Under the pieces are notes generated by a model. It saw nothing but the letters and a program-made list of their open reading frames with translations. It made no database searches and was not told the origin of the DNA. A stretch of 64,000 bases of DNA from assembly GCA_009869945.1 (NCBI GenBank), contig WIXG01000148.1, forward strand, positions 62,001 to 126,000, read 5' to 3'. The translations under genes and the position numbers were made by a program. Position 1 is the first letter of the stretch. Every line of letters starts with the position of its first letter. Of this stretch, positions 52,901 to 64,000 are shown in pieces. This stretch comes from Mesaphorura yosii (lineage: Eukaryota > Arthropoda > Collembola > Poduromorpha > Tullbergiidae).

Positions 52901-55900
52901 GCCAACTCAACTCCCGATCTGGCCCTCATTCGAGCTTCTCACCCGAAACACGAATTCGGTCCAGCCCACATGGCCAACGGAGGCAACAGAGGCCAGTATA
53001 ATCTTCAGAAGCCCATGGCACCACTGGCGAGACCAGAGCCCTCCTCCTCCTCTTCGCACGGCGCGGACGAGTACGGTCATGACCCTGCTCTCGTGCTTCG
53101 AGTCCATCGTGGAGGCGGCGGCAAGCACGGAAGCAAGCCGGCCACTGATCTTAATTTGGCAGGACTCGGAGTGCGCAACGGCAAAGCACGCAATGGCAAA
53201 GGGAACCAGCATCAGCACATGACAGGAAATCACAACAACGACTGTGTACATGGTCACAGACACCAGAAACAGCGCGGTAGCCAGCCGAATTCCCTGACTC
53301 CGTCCCCTCCATCTTCGTCCCCAGAACGGAAACTGAATCCAGGGTTTGGAAGAATCGCCAAGTTTCGCCGCCAGAAGAAGGCTGCCAAAACGCTGGCAAT
53401 TGCAAGTGGCCAATAACACATGAGTATAATCAAACCGTGATACTTGTCACGAATGTATGTGCTGATTATGTTTGCAGGTGGTTGGCGTGTTCCTGTTATG
53501 TTGGTTTCCATTCTTCTTCATTCTACCATTTGGTAAGTTCATCAGATTTCAATTAAAAGTTTCATGTTCCATTACGGAAACGCTTGTGTTCAGATATACA
53601 TTAGTGGGTCTGTGGTTGGGCCAACCAGCAACCAGAGAATAATCAATGGCAGATGTTCTGTGTAGCTAACGCCGACACAATGACGACACCAATTAAACAA
53701 TGCGGGAGCTCGCATGCTTGTAGTCTATAAGGGTGTTTGCGCTTACCTATTCAACATTCCCATCTCGGCATCTGTCCACGAAATGCGTGTGCTAACTAGA
53801 CGTCGACACACTTGCACAATTCGAAATTCCTCTGCATTGTCCTCGCCTGGAGTAATGTATGAGACAAATATTTGTTATCGCCACTACTCACGTATGAAAA
53901 GCAAATCAGACGTTGCATTGTCTTTGAATAATGACAATGAGGGATTAAGAATTGCTGCATCCACTCTCAGGTTTCGCTTATTCGAGCGAATTCTGAATTC
54001 AATGGAAGGCAAATCACGCTTGGATCTCAAATGAGAATGAACGACGCAAATTCATAAGCCATGGCTTATGGCTTATCACGCTGCTGAAGGCTAGTGAGTA
54101 AATGAATGAATTTTGAGTCCGGGAGACAACAAACGTCAGCGCATCGCATTACATGAGAGGTGAATGCCTCACACGTGCAAGAAAAAATAATTGCATATAT
54201 TGCATTAATAAATAATACTGAGTACTTTCGCTTGAATTTCTTTGTAGTGGTCTAGTGAAAGGTTCGCTTACAAGTAAATAAACCTCATAGCATTAATGAA
54301 CAATGTCAAACATACTCACAGACTCAAGCAAAAATGTGCGGTTGTGAAATTATCAAAGCAGGGCCATCAGATGACGGCAATCCAATTAATGTCTGCAAAT
54401 GTAAGGTCACCGTGCGGGTCAGACATTTTGCATTTCAATGGACAGACATTCTGCACTGTCATCCGAACCAAATTGCGTATTAGACTGAAGCCTGACGAAG
54501 AGCATAATCCTATATTCGATCGAATCTTTCCAAAGTTAAATTAAAACTGAAAATACCTGGCGTATCAAGTCAAAATTCGCAGCCACGTGATATTTTAACG
54601 TATTAGATTCAGCTCACTGCACTATGATAGATTGCTTCAGGTTAGAATTCTCGCCTGCCTATTGACATGAGACCATTCAACGTCGCGATTTTACTAAAGT
54701 GATTTCCGAGAGCCCGGGATTAATTTTATTATCGTGACGAAATCAGATAAACAACTCGTGGTCGAGTAATCACAGAAATTAAAATGGCTCTGCGAAAAAT
54801 GCGATCATTGCTTAGTAGAAATAATCAGACTCACGCTCAAATCTACATTCTTTATTGAGTTGTTCATCCGAGCACTTTGCATCAGTGAAAATTTTACATT
54901 TCAAAGGGACTTTCAGTGGATAACTCCGCTGGCAAAGGTTTAGGTTGCACAATTGATCACTTCCTTTCATTCAGCTCTCAAGCTCGTTTTCATCGTTTTC
55001 ATTTCATTTCGCCGTAACTCTTCTCTCTGTAGTGAGGACCTCGTTTCCTCCATTGAGAGTCAAGACTGAGAAACTTCCTGGAAAAGAATTAAATGAAAAT
55101 GGAAACAATGGACCGCGTATAATTCTATGCACCATTGTCAAGGTATTCAAAGGGAAGACATTTTGGCCCTCTTTCCCATAGCTCTTTGTAAATTCGTTAC
55201 AACCCACTTTAGATGTTGTTTTACTTAAATTAGAAAAATTCCGCACGGGAAACCGCAGCGAGTTACGGTTCTACATGGCATTCCACTCGATTGAATAAAC
55301 AGAGGCGATTCCACCCGCAGCGATGGGTCTGGAACGCGCCTACTTTGGCTCATTGTAATCCCGAGTAAACAAATCTGAAAAGCGGACCGACCTGAGTAAC
55401 ACTTCTCTAATTGCTCTGGTCTTTGCTAGAACAGTCCTAAAATTGTTCTGCAAACGAATAAATCACATTGCCCCAAACGCAAGATCGATTTTTCCTGTGG
55501 AAGTGCGGCGAAAGAATGAAAGAAAAGCGCGCATTCGTTTCCATCCTCGTCTGGGAATTATTTTCTCTCTTCAGTGACAGTATTTTGAATATTGTGATTT
55601 CCCTTTTGTTCACATGATTCCTATTTAAATATTTCAAAGCCAAGAAGATTGGAGTGATTCGGCCGATTGAGTCCCTGCATCTCGCGCTGGCATTTATGCA
55701 GTGCGGACACGATGTCAGCGCGGTAGTGCAAATGCACTATTGAATGAAAGCGACGCGATACAACTCGGTAGGAGTTCAAGAGAGGTTGGCGCTTCTATTC
55801 TGATAAGCAACAAAGTAGAAGAAAGATCACGTCCATAGTAAGTCCGTCCCAATTTATTACAAAATTGAATTACCGCCGGCCTCACGTCGCCATTTCGTAC

Positions 55901-58226
55901 ACAAATCCCTCATGCAATGTCGAATGTCTTGAGTTGCTTTCACTTTCAAATTCGCATCGAACCTCGAGGCTAATAATCCACCAATTTAGCCCTCTGTTGA
56001 CTGAAACCTTGCTCTGGTCATATGTCCACATTCTTTGGCGTAGATTGTGGGATTCCAGGCTGGAATTTTTATATTGATGCTGGCTCGGCTGAGATTGTCA
56101 ACCAAACCTGGAATCCACATTCCAGTTCCAGTAGACCGTAGAACCAGCAACTCTATACACGGCCTTGGTGATGGTTGCTGGCATTCATCAATGAACGAGC
56201 CGGAATACAATTTAACCTTTTATATATTAGTTGCGCCCAAAGATCGTACTCCACAGTTAGGTGCGGAGGTGAGACATGCGCTTCCGGAGAATGAGCGAGC
56301 GATCGAGGTGCTTTCTGCCAATATATTTTCATCGTGTAGACAAGTCTAATCGTTTACGTGCAGCAAAATAGAGGCATTTTAATACGTGCTCCGGATTCAC
56401 TGCCAAGACATGTGATGGAAGTAGCAAATTCAGCACATTATGGCAACAACAAAGAAAGCAACTTCAAAGGTGCATAAATATTTAACGGGAGAATTAGCAG
56501 CAACATCGCGGCACGCATGAGCCGGGGCAAACCATGCAGAGAAAGTTAAAAGTCGAGAGGATAAAGTTTGTCCTTTAAAGCCTAGTGAATTCTAAATAGA
56601 TTACAATATTAATTCGTAGTCTAGTCGCGGAGCTTAGTCAAGCCCTCGTGCTAATGATGCCGGTTCCAGTGCTTGATTTAAGTAGCTCTTGTGCTTGTGG
56701 ATTAAACTTGGTAATTTGTTCTCGAAACATTAGTTTCGGCTCAGCACTTTTAAGCCAAGACCGAGATACAAACACCTCGCTCGCGCTCTCACGGAACGGT
56801 GCTTGCGAGGGCGCGATTCATTCATCATGTCAGCACCGCGATGAAGGACGGTTCACGGGACAGTTCCCATTTATTATGTGCGCCTTAGCCCTGAACGTGA
56901 ATCATCAAGTTTATGCTGGTCTCACTCGTAATTGTTATGTTCAACGGAGAGAAAGAGTTTTACGAACAGAGCAACTGCGAGCATGAAAGAATTTAGCTAA
57001 CTTTTTTGTTTACTCAAAACTTGTGCCAGAAACAAGAAACCATATATCTAAATACGTGCAATGTAGTTTCCAAACTAAGTGCTATGTTTCAGCAGTTCAA
57101 TGGTTTTCAGCTTTCGAATTCACAGAAAGGAAGTTTCAGTTGCCTCTGAATTCCCATCCAAATATTGAATTTCAAGTTCTCCTCAAAGCAGGGTTTTGCT
57201 TTCAGCAGAAATGTTTGTCCGGTTTTCGCCTTTTGACTGGATTCTCCTGATCTACGTAACAAGTGCCGTAATATTAAAATTTACTTCTCTTCATTCTGCC
57301 TTCGCCGAAGCCATGGCGCTAGTCAACTAATGAGACATATCACAGACACTCCATATTTTTCTCTTTATCCTGTATTCCACACATAAAACATGAATCTAGT
57401 TTGTTACAAGGGCTGCTACTTTGGACACCTTTATACATGGCATTTTTCGCATGACTGCGTCCGACACACTTGGGACTCCAGTCTGGAGTCCGGAGTCATT
57501 TGCTTACTAGCAGGTGTTCAATTCAGTGGAAAGGCGTCCCAGACGCAGATAGAATATTTTTTTTATTGGACAACCCACGTGAATGTCTCATGCCTCTCTG
57601 ACCAATGTCTCCTGCCTTAGCATGTACAGAATTTTAAATCAGCAGTCAGTGATGTCTACAAAAAGAATATTGAATTTAATCAACTAAATAAGCGGAACGT
57701 GCTTCCGATTCTTTGTCTTGATTCCGCACTGGTCTTGACTTTGTCGAGGTCATAAGCAAATTCCATACTCTTAAGACAAGAACGCGTCCTCTGCCGAAGG
57801 CACTGAAATGATCAAATGCGCTTCACTTTTAGCCAGTCTGGCTACTTGTAGTATGACATTGAGTATCGGCTCTGTGTGAATTTTTGCGAATTAAAAACTA
57901 CAAATGAAACACTTTTTAATAAGCGTTTTCAATTTTCAGACGCATTTTGCCGTTCCTTCCTTCAGTGTGGAGTTCCTTCAGAAGTCTTCAACTTGTTCTT
58001 CTGGCTGGGCTATTTTAATAGCTGTCTGAATCCTTTTATTTATGCCTGCACCTCACGCGAGTTCCAGCGAGCATTCCGTCGAATCCTTTGTCGCCGGCGT
58101 ACTCCACCTCGACCCCACATCTCACGGCACATTTACCGAGCCACCAACGTGCAGGCACGGTACCTGGAACGAAATTGCAATGGAAATTCGATTCCACTAC
58201 AACAAATTCAGCATCACTGGAGCTGA
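46903..58226 (+). CDS. Class A biogenic-amine GPCR, alpha-1-adrenergic / octopamine-alpha type
   Basis: Seven-helix plasma-membrane receptor. Exons: 46903-47104, 47277-47352, 52250-52476, 52677-53401, 53478-53532 and 57940-58226; 1572 nt, 523 aa. Seen: TM1 with GNV; TM2 with Asp74; disulfide Cys101 and Cys178; amine-binding Asp108; DRY 125-127; TM5 catechol-type Ser190 and Ser194; TM6 CWFPFF (Trp419); TM7 with NPFIY 459-463; Cys-Arg-rich tail after helix 8. The third intracellular loop is long (about 185 residues), rich in Gly/His/Asn/Ser, with two LRVHxGG motifs. [25 protein letters not shown] and [10 protein letters not shown] match vertebrate alpha-1 receptors. [12 protein letters not shown] and TLRVH resemble the insect octopamine receptor OAMB. 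The ligand (octopamine, tyramine or noradrenaline) cannot be told. Intron 4 is GC-AG; introns 2 and 5 are 4.9 and 4.4 kb. Coding may extend upstream, because the frame stays open to the acceptor at 46875. Confidence 0.93.
47353..52249 (+). other. receptor intron 2 (4.9 kb), no nested gene recognised
   Basis: The intron starts at GGAAG|GTAAGC and ends at TTATTTTAG|GTGG, splitting the codon for Arg93 between TM2 and TM3. It contains open frames up to 185 codons (49850-50407), but none shows a known domain or splice context. A CGTT microsatellite lies near 48671. It probably carries regulatory DNA. Confidence 0.6.
53402..53477 (+). other. GC-AG intron of the receptor (intron 4)
   Basis: This 76-nt intron has the donor ATT|GCAAGTG and the acceptor TTTGCAG|GTGG. 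Joining 53401 to 53478 restores the expected TM6 entry, LAIVVGVF. No GT donor nearby gives that frame. GCAAGT is the classic form of the rare GC donor class. If the intron is retained, translation stops after LAIASGQ, before TM6. Confidence 0.85.
53533..57939 (+). other. receptor intron 5 (4.4 kb), no nested gene recognised
   Basis: It separates the 55-nt TM6 exon (ending TTTG|GTAAGT) from the last exon (starting after AATTTTCAG). Short open frames inside have no family signature. An 18-bp perfect palindrome lies at 54053-54070. Confidence 0.6.
54053..54070. repeat. 18-bp perfect palindrome
   Basis: CATAAGCCA/TGGCTTATG reads identically on both strands and is followed at once by another GGCTTAT. 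It sits in intron 5 of the receptor. Confidence 0.8.
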
Positions 58227-59700
58227 ACTGCAGAAGCGGCAGCCGAGCACCAGAAACAAGAGCAGCGTCCGACCCTCTACGTCGTCCTTTGACATCTGGG
58301 GGAGGGCGACGAAGAAAACACGGTACGTCATTTATTTTATTAGAATACTTGAAATGCGTATGCAAATTTTGAAGACTCCCGACACAACAAAGCACGCGTT
58401 CGTGCAGTGTCAATGGCACAAACAAAAGAGTTCATTCAGTCCGATTTAATAAAAAATGTCCTTTATTTGCTCAGGCGTACGGAACTTCCAGCTTAGTTGC
58501 TACTCAGAAGAAATTAAAATTTCCTCTTCTGTCCTCCGGTGCTTCTCGGCAAGGTATTTATACGATAAAATGGTGAGTTATTTTTCTACAGATTAATAAG
58601 CTCCGAAATTACCAAAGTACCCCTAAATGGACATTTTCTTCGTTAGCTGCGGTTTATTCGTGTTGGTCAATATTTTGACGTTATAATTTGTGACTAATGC
58701 TACAGCCATTGGCAGTAGGTACTCATTGGAAGTAGTATAGAGTTCAATTATAGGGCTTAGTTCATTATAATCATGTGACGATGAAGTTAATTGGTATTAG
58801 TTTATTGCGTCTGTCTGAGTGGGGCAAGTGAATGTTGAATTTAATCATTAAACCGTCCTTTTGAAATCTCTACCTTTAAACTCAAAGTGTAAATGTGCTC
58901 TTAATCAAAATCTTAATTCATGACTATATGAGAATTGTGCCGCTAGAAGAAGTTAGATATTATTCAAAATGGCTCAAGACTCTATAATAAACGTGTGTGT
59001 TAGTTTAGCAATGTTTAATTAATTCTGTGTCACTGAACAATTCTTGAAATATGAAGACTGCAAATGCACAGTGAAAGCGTGAATTCGTTGATGTCATGCA
59101 CAGGTGTAAGTTATGCCCACATGTGAATCGTTTTGTAATGTTGACAATATGTTAGTTGTAGTGCAGTGGGTCTCGGCTGCACAGAACTAAATTAGTTGGA
59201 AATATATCTATTTATATAAATTGCGTATTTTGACCTAGTCTATAGCTTGTATTTGAGTGGGATGATTAATGCAAGTGAAATCAACTTCAAAGAGCTTTAC
59301 GCTACTAGAAACTGAGTAATGTATTTCGAAATATCATTTTGTGTATGGTAGAATGCATGGGCGGAGACAAACGTAAGAAAGTATTTATAGGGGCAGGACC
59401 ACGCAAAAAGGTTTAAAGGTCAGAGTCGCAGTTAAGTTCAATCGCGTCTAGAAATGAAGTTTCCAGAACTTTTTCAAATTCTCAAGCATTTGATCATCAC
59501 GTAGGCACAAGGCGAGAAGGGAAATATGCTTCTGGTACCATTTACTAGGTGGAAAATGTGAAAATTTCAGTTTACGTATTTACATGTTTGACTACAACGG
59601 TACAATTATTGAATACTCTAAGAAATATTGTCATTTTCTCAAATGTATTGTAGTTGATATTGATAATAAAGAAGAATATTTGTATTTCTAACTTCTTCTT
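58227..59700 (+). other. presumed 3' UTR of the receptor with alternative poly(A) signals
   Basis: Behind the stop codon at 58224-58226 there are AATAAA signals at 58448, 58986 and 59665. The one at 58986 is followed directly by a GU-rich run (CGTGTGTGTTAG), the best cleavage context of the three. A longer AT-rich UTR reaching about 59.7 kb is therefore possible. Confidence 0.45.
58986..58991 (+). terminator. poly(A) signal AATAAA with GU-rich downstream element
   Basis: Exact AATAAA followed within a few bases by CGTGTGTGTTAG, 760 bp beyond the receptor stop codon. An earlier AATAAA at 58448-58453 is an alternative, which would give a 3' UTR of about 250 nt. Confidence 0.45.
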
Positions 59701-59722
59701 CATCGTCTTCTTCATCTTCTCC
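59692..59722. repeat. CTT/CAT pyrimidine-rich trinucleotide tract
   Basis: An imperfect run of CTT, CAT and CGT triplets. Low-complexity spacer sequence with no evident function. Confidence 0.65.
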
Positions 59723-62700
59723 AATTACAAGAGGAATTTTCGATTCCTCTTTTCCAAGAAAAGACAAAGGCTCGTCACAGACTGATCAAAGGCTGAGCGA
59801 TGCTGCATTCGCATCTTCTTTGCTTTCGGTTCTCCCCGTTGTTTGTCCATTCGAAGGCTTATTTTGGGACATCAGCTGAAGCTGTTTTCTCCGAAAAAGC
59901 ACCAATCACCTTTTCGTTCCTGCGACAGGGGAGAACTCACAAGACGTGACACCGACCCGTTAAAAGGTCTTTGCGTCAAGTTGACAAATTCGAGGTGAGG
60001 CAACGGAATCGCGATGAAATGGAGTCTGTGGCACGTGTGGGGAAGAATAATTTAATAATATGCATCATGCATAGATCCTTCTGATGTGTGCGCTGTGTTG
60101 TCGTCTGCACGTAAAAGTTTCGTCTGCATTTAGCCGAGACATTACTGTGACTGCATCATCATCAATGCGGCTCGCAGTGGGATCATTAGCTAGCGATAAA
60201 CTCGATTATTCCATTGTATGATCCGGTAACTCTATCTCAGCAGCAAACACGCTCACACATGAGCGCCAGCAAAAGTTGATGGAATACCAGCGTCATTTGA
60301 GACTTCGCAGTATAATTGACCCTGGCGTGTTGATGGAATAATCATGGTGATGAGGTAGAGCACGAAGTGTCGCATCGTGACGTGTGGTTGTGCCTTATCT
60401 GCGGACAGATTATTTCTGGCCACTACTGCTTTGATGTTGGGACTCGGTAATTAATTTGGCTCCCGTGAACGAGTGGCAGAAAATCAATGCTTTGTCGTCA
60501 TTCGAATGCGCGCGGGCGGACGCATTTGACTTACCAACTTGAAGCTTCATGCATGGTAAATTGATTGATTATAAACACGTTGGGAGCACCAAAGTGTCAA
60601 CTCACCACTCTGCCGCTTTCTTTTCTAGTTCGAAAGAGTACTTGCTTCAGGTCTCAATCCCGCCAATCAATACTGGATTGAATATTGACTCTCTAATGCT
60701 CGTTATCGGAAGTAAACTGACGAGATGTACAGGCCATGGAAGGTGTGTAAATGGTTATAATGAGGCGCTGTGAATTGACTTATTGTACAGTTTACTCGGA
60801 GAGTCACGGTAACGCAAGTAAAGTGCGGTCGCATCATCCAAGATTTTAGCCGCAAGAGTTTATGCAATTTTTCTGTCGGAATTTTGAGTACGTTACGTGA
60901 AACAAGTCAGAACGGAAAGACGAGAACAGGGAGAATCGAGCGACATACGTAACACGTAGTCAGCCAAGGTCAGGTAAAGGAGAGGGTTCATAATCAAAAG
61001 TATAAATTATTGTTGACTTTGCGTTATTGCTTTTGTAGCCATCCATTGAGTGCGAATGGTCGGGTTTAAGGGAATTTGGCGTATAGTAGAAATTTAGATT
61101 TACGTTCCAGACCGTTAGAGTGAATTGACATTGTCTGGAGACAAAGTTCACTTCGGCGTGGGCTGAAAACTTTTGCTGATGCAGAGTGAAAGTGACAGTA
61201 GGTTTCGACTTTGTTCGATTCCTACAACGTAAACATCCCAGCTGTATATTAGTTGATATTTGCAAAATCACAGTTGTGGACTGGGTTCAAATAACAATAA
61301 ACATGAAATGATTTATTTTTGCATGCTTGTGAATGCATTATGCATTACGTCTGAAACTGCAACTTCGAGTCAACGTGAATTGAAGCGCCGAGCCTTTTGC
61401 AGCAAAGCGCGACCGTGATGCACTGGAATCATTCGTAAGCAAATTTTGACGTGCTGATATTGTTTGTTTTAATGAAGAGAATTACGCACAGGGATGACTG
61501 ACTTAGTTCAAAGCCTTCGCCCAATAGCTTCGTTCACCACGACCAAATTTATCTGATTCCATTCCTTTTTCAAGAAGGCAAGCACTACACACATTCTCAT
61601 GTAGATTGACAATATTTTCTGCGATTTTGAAATGAACTCTTTCAACCCGCATTTTCCCATTGTGCACTAATTACTTCGACCGCCTCAACATTGCACGAAA
61701 CTGAGAAATGGAAAATTCTATTTAGTTTCATAGGAATCCAATTAAATATCAGATGTCATATTTCACAATACCATCAGAGAGGCGCATAAGCGAATGTCGA
61801 GTGAGTGCAGTATCTTTGAGGAAAGTTTGCCATGCGGGATCACAACAATTCACGCAGGTCTTGCAAGCATGCAAGTCTGACGAGTTGTGAGCTGAATGTG
61901 AAATGTCGTAGACGCCATAAACAAGCTTTAATTATTGAAAGTGAAATTAATTACAATGATACCTGAAGTTTCGTCTTAAATTTGAAATTGACTTCTCATT
62001 ACTCGCAAACTCACCACACACTGCTTTCTCTCGAAACTTTCTGCAACCGGCACGGGGTCATACTGTCTTGAAACTGCTCATACGGCCTTCATATTTACTG
62101 AAACTACGCACGACATTGCGTTTTGTCAGCAAACTTTCACCGCTCGCTCGCTGTGCTTCGCTGTGCAACTACGAAGGTCGGATAAAAGAATGAAAGCCAT
62201 TGAAGTTAAAAACTTTCGCTTTTGATGCCGTGAATGAAGGAAAGTTTCCATTCAATGAGATTTCGAGCACTTGCATCACCTCGCTGCGTGAAGAGGAATA
62301 GAGTTGTTCGTAATGTTGGATACGAAGACATTTAGCTGTGTAAATTGTTATAAATGAGCAGAAATTGATTCTTCAAGTGTCTTGAATATGAATGGACTTG
62401 TTTTGCTCGCCCGTAACCTTCGGACGGCAGCAACAATTTGAACTGCGTCATTTGAGGATACGAACCATGCCATACTGGGCTGGGGGATAGAGGAATCAGT
62501 AGTGGAGCAGGAATCCATTTAGTGCTATACTTATTATTACAGAAAATAGGAAATAAAATGAAACCGGCACACAATGCAATTTCCATTTCTTTTCAATAAC
62601 TTTTACGTCCTCGCTCCGTTTAAGGCAACAAGGCCAAAGTGAAAGCAAACAGCAACTTTTTTGTATATATGGCACGGATAAGATTTGATTTGGGTTTGTG

Positions 62701-64000
62701 TTGGTAGCGCAGTGATGACGATGACTTTCTGACTTGCCCCAGCACTGTGAGCGTGGATATCCTGTAATCAAGATGAGCCTGCGGTTTATTAGCTCTTGGC
62801 TGACACTTTCTTGGCATAGAATCGTCTTCGTCAACATTTCATTATTGCTAAATCCGAGATGCAAAAGTAGAAGCTGCTGTAAGGACGGTGATATTTTGAT
62901 GGCGAATGAAGAAGTTTCCAATGTCCAATCCAATGCAACAATTCAGACACTTGAATTCTGACTTACATCGACATGTGGGCGTAAGAATAAGAAAATCCAG
63001 AGCCGTGTTACCCTGAGCTAGAAACGTGTTCTAAAGTGAAGATTGAAGATAGTCGAGCCAGAGTTGGCTCTGGACTCGTTGTCCGGCATGGTGTGTCTTC
63101 GTCCTGCAGTTTGACGTGCATGAATAAATAACATGTACAATTTTAATAAAAGAAAATCTCTGTTGTGCGTCACGTCAGGGTGGCGAAAGGTTACCTGGTT
63201 TGAATTGGCATACAAAAATATTCGGTTACTTTTACATTTCATCTGTGTTGCCATCACCGCTTTGCCATTTCTCGTTGGTTGTCCAACATTTTACTGTCTT
63301 CCGGTTTGAGCTGCACCAGCAAAAAATATGGTCTGGTGACGGGTGGAAGAAATTGCAGACAGTAACAATGTAATCTTGTATGGCATTTCAATTATCCGAG
63401 CTGTGGCTGTAAGAGTCTGCGTTAAAATAACTTTCCATTCCGTTCAACCAAGGTCGAGACCTGACTGCGTCATTTGATCGTGCCCGACGTTCAACCAACT
63501 AGCAAAGCTAGCGGTGGGTCAAAGCCTGCCGGGTTTGATCTCGGGCAGGGGCTCGCATTGGCAATTGAAGTCTGTCGGTGTCAAGTTTGCTTTCTTTTAA
63601 TCGTCAGAATTGGGATTGAATTCTGGAATGATTGGTTATATCAAGTGACATAACGTAACTCATCATTGACACGGAAATGAGCAGTTTTGTGATCCGGCAT
63701 GTCGCAATCCTCGCTTTAAAAAAGAAATTGCCGCATTATGACCCTTCATTTCATGTTTCTTCATATTTTTCACGTATACGAACGCGAATTAGTATTTACA
63801 GCGAAACCCATCATTTGCAGTGCAGTAATAGCTGACTTTGAATTATTGGAGAAAAATAGGATAACGTGGAAGCACAGAGTGCACAAACATGTAGGCAAGC
63901 CATTGTAGACTCCCTTTAGAATAAGGATTCTAGTTAGAGATCCCTGTGGTTGAGGCAGCTGGAATGCCTGTTCAAGCTTGCCTCCAAATCTTCACTGCAT
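59723..64000. other. non-coding stretch, no gene recognised
   Basis: The longest open frame (145 codons, minus strand, 62496-62933) and all others lack any known domain and flanking splice logic. A tRNA-like stem set near 63481-63547 is the only structure I noticed. The window ends without reaching another gene. Confidence 0.55.

Noticed and set aside
52907..53419. 170-codon minus-strand open frame
   Set aside because: It is antisense to the long GC-richer exon 4 of the receptor and is explained by that exon's codon composition.
58042..58449. 135-codon open frame overlapping the last receptor exon
   Set aside because: It is out of frame with the helix 8 and C-tail coding sequence, and the tail in the receptor frame is the family-consistent one.
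62496..62933. 145-codon minus-strand open frame
   Set aside because: It contains a hydrophobic end, but no family signature and no splice partners. Kept as non-coding.
1..64000. CRISPR arrays, prokaryotic operons, phage or endogenous viral genes
   Set aside because: No regularly spaced repeats, no ribosome-binding-site-led gene strings and no viral protein motifs were seen on either strand.

Overview
The window is nuclear DNA from an animal, most likely an arthropod. The genes are split by GT-AG introns, and in three of the four most introns are only 60-88 nt. The proteins resemble animal ones throughout, and no bacterial operon, phage or organellar DNA is visible. Very short introns, AT-rich spacers and a biogenic-amine receptor with both alpha-1-adrenergic and insect octopamine-receptor features suggest a compact-gene arthropod such as a branchiopod crustacean or a springtail. 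The species cannot be fixed from sequence alone.

Layout: 1-3457 has no recognisable gene. 3458-5000 is a decayed Tc1-type (DD34E) transposon with paired direct repeats at each end (IR/DR architecture) and a broken transposase. 5001-18577 has no protein gene I can support; part of it may hold promoter or 5' UTR sequence of the next gene. 18637-23301 (+) is PDCD4, an eIF4A inhibitor with two MA3 domains, in 8 coding exons. 27588-29120 (-) is the alpha subunit of mitochondrial succinyl-CoA ligase, in 8 exons. 30605-34575 (+) is a kinesin-5 (KIF11/KLP61F) spindle motor in 15 exons, divergent from the ligase gene and with a perfect DREF-type TATCGATA motif about 130 bp upstream of its start codon. 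34576-46875 is a 12 kb spacer. 46903-58226 (+) is a class A aminergic GPCR of the alpha-1-adrenergic/octopamine-alpha group in 6 coding exons, with two introns of 4.4-4.9 kb and one GC-AG intron. 58227-64000 is its presumed 3' UTR followed by a spacer.

The four genes form no pathway. They cover translation control (PDCD4), the TCA cycle (SUCLG1), mitosis (kinesin-5) and neuromodulation (GPCR). The first three are compact housekeeping-type genes. The receptor sits among long non-coding DNA, as expected for a gene under complex tissue-specific control. All exon junctions were placed by hand from splice signals, reading frame and family conservation, and each model gives an uninterrupted frame. 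I found no previously undescribed biological system. The most notable points are the IR/DR transposon, the GC-AG intron before TM6 of the receptor, the repeated motif in its third intracellular loop, and the DRE at the kinesin-5 promoter.
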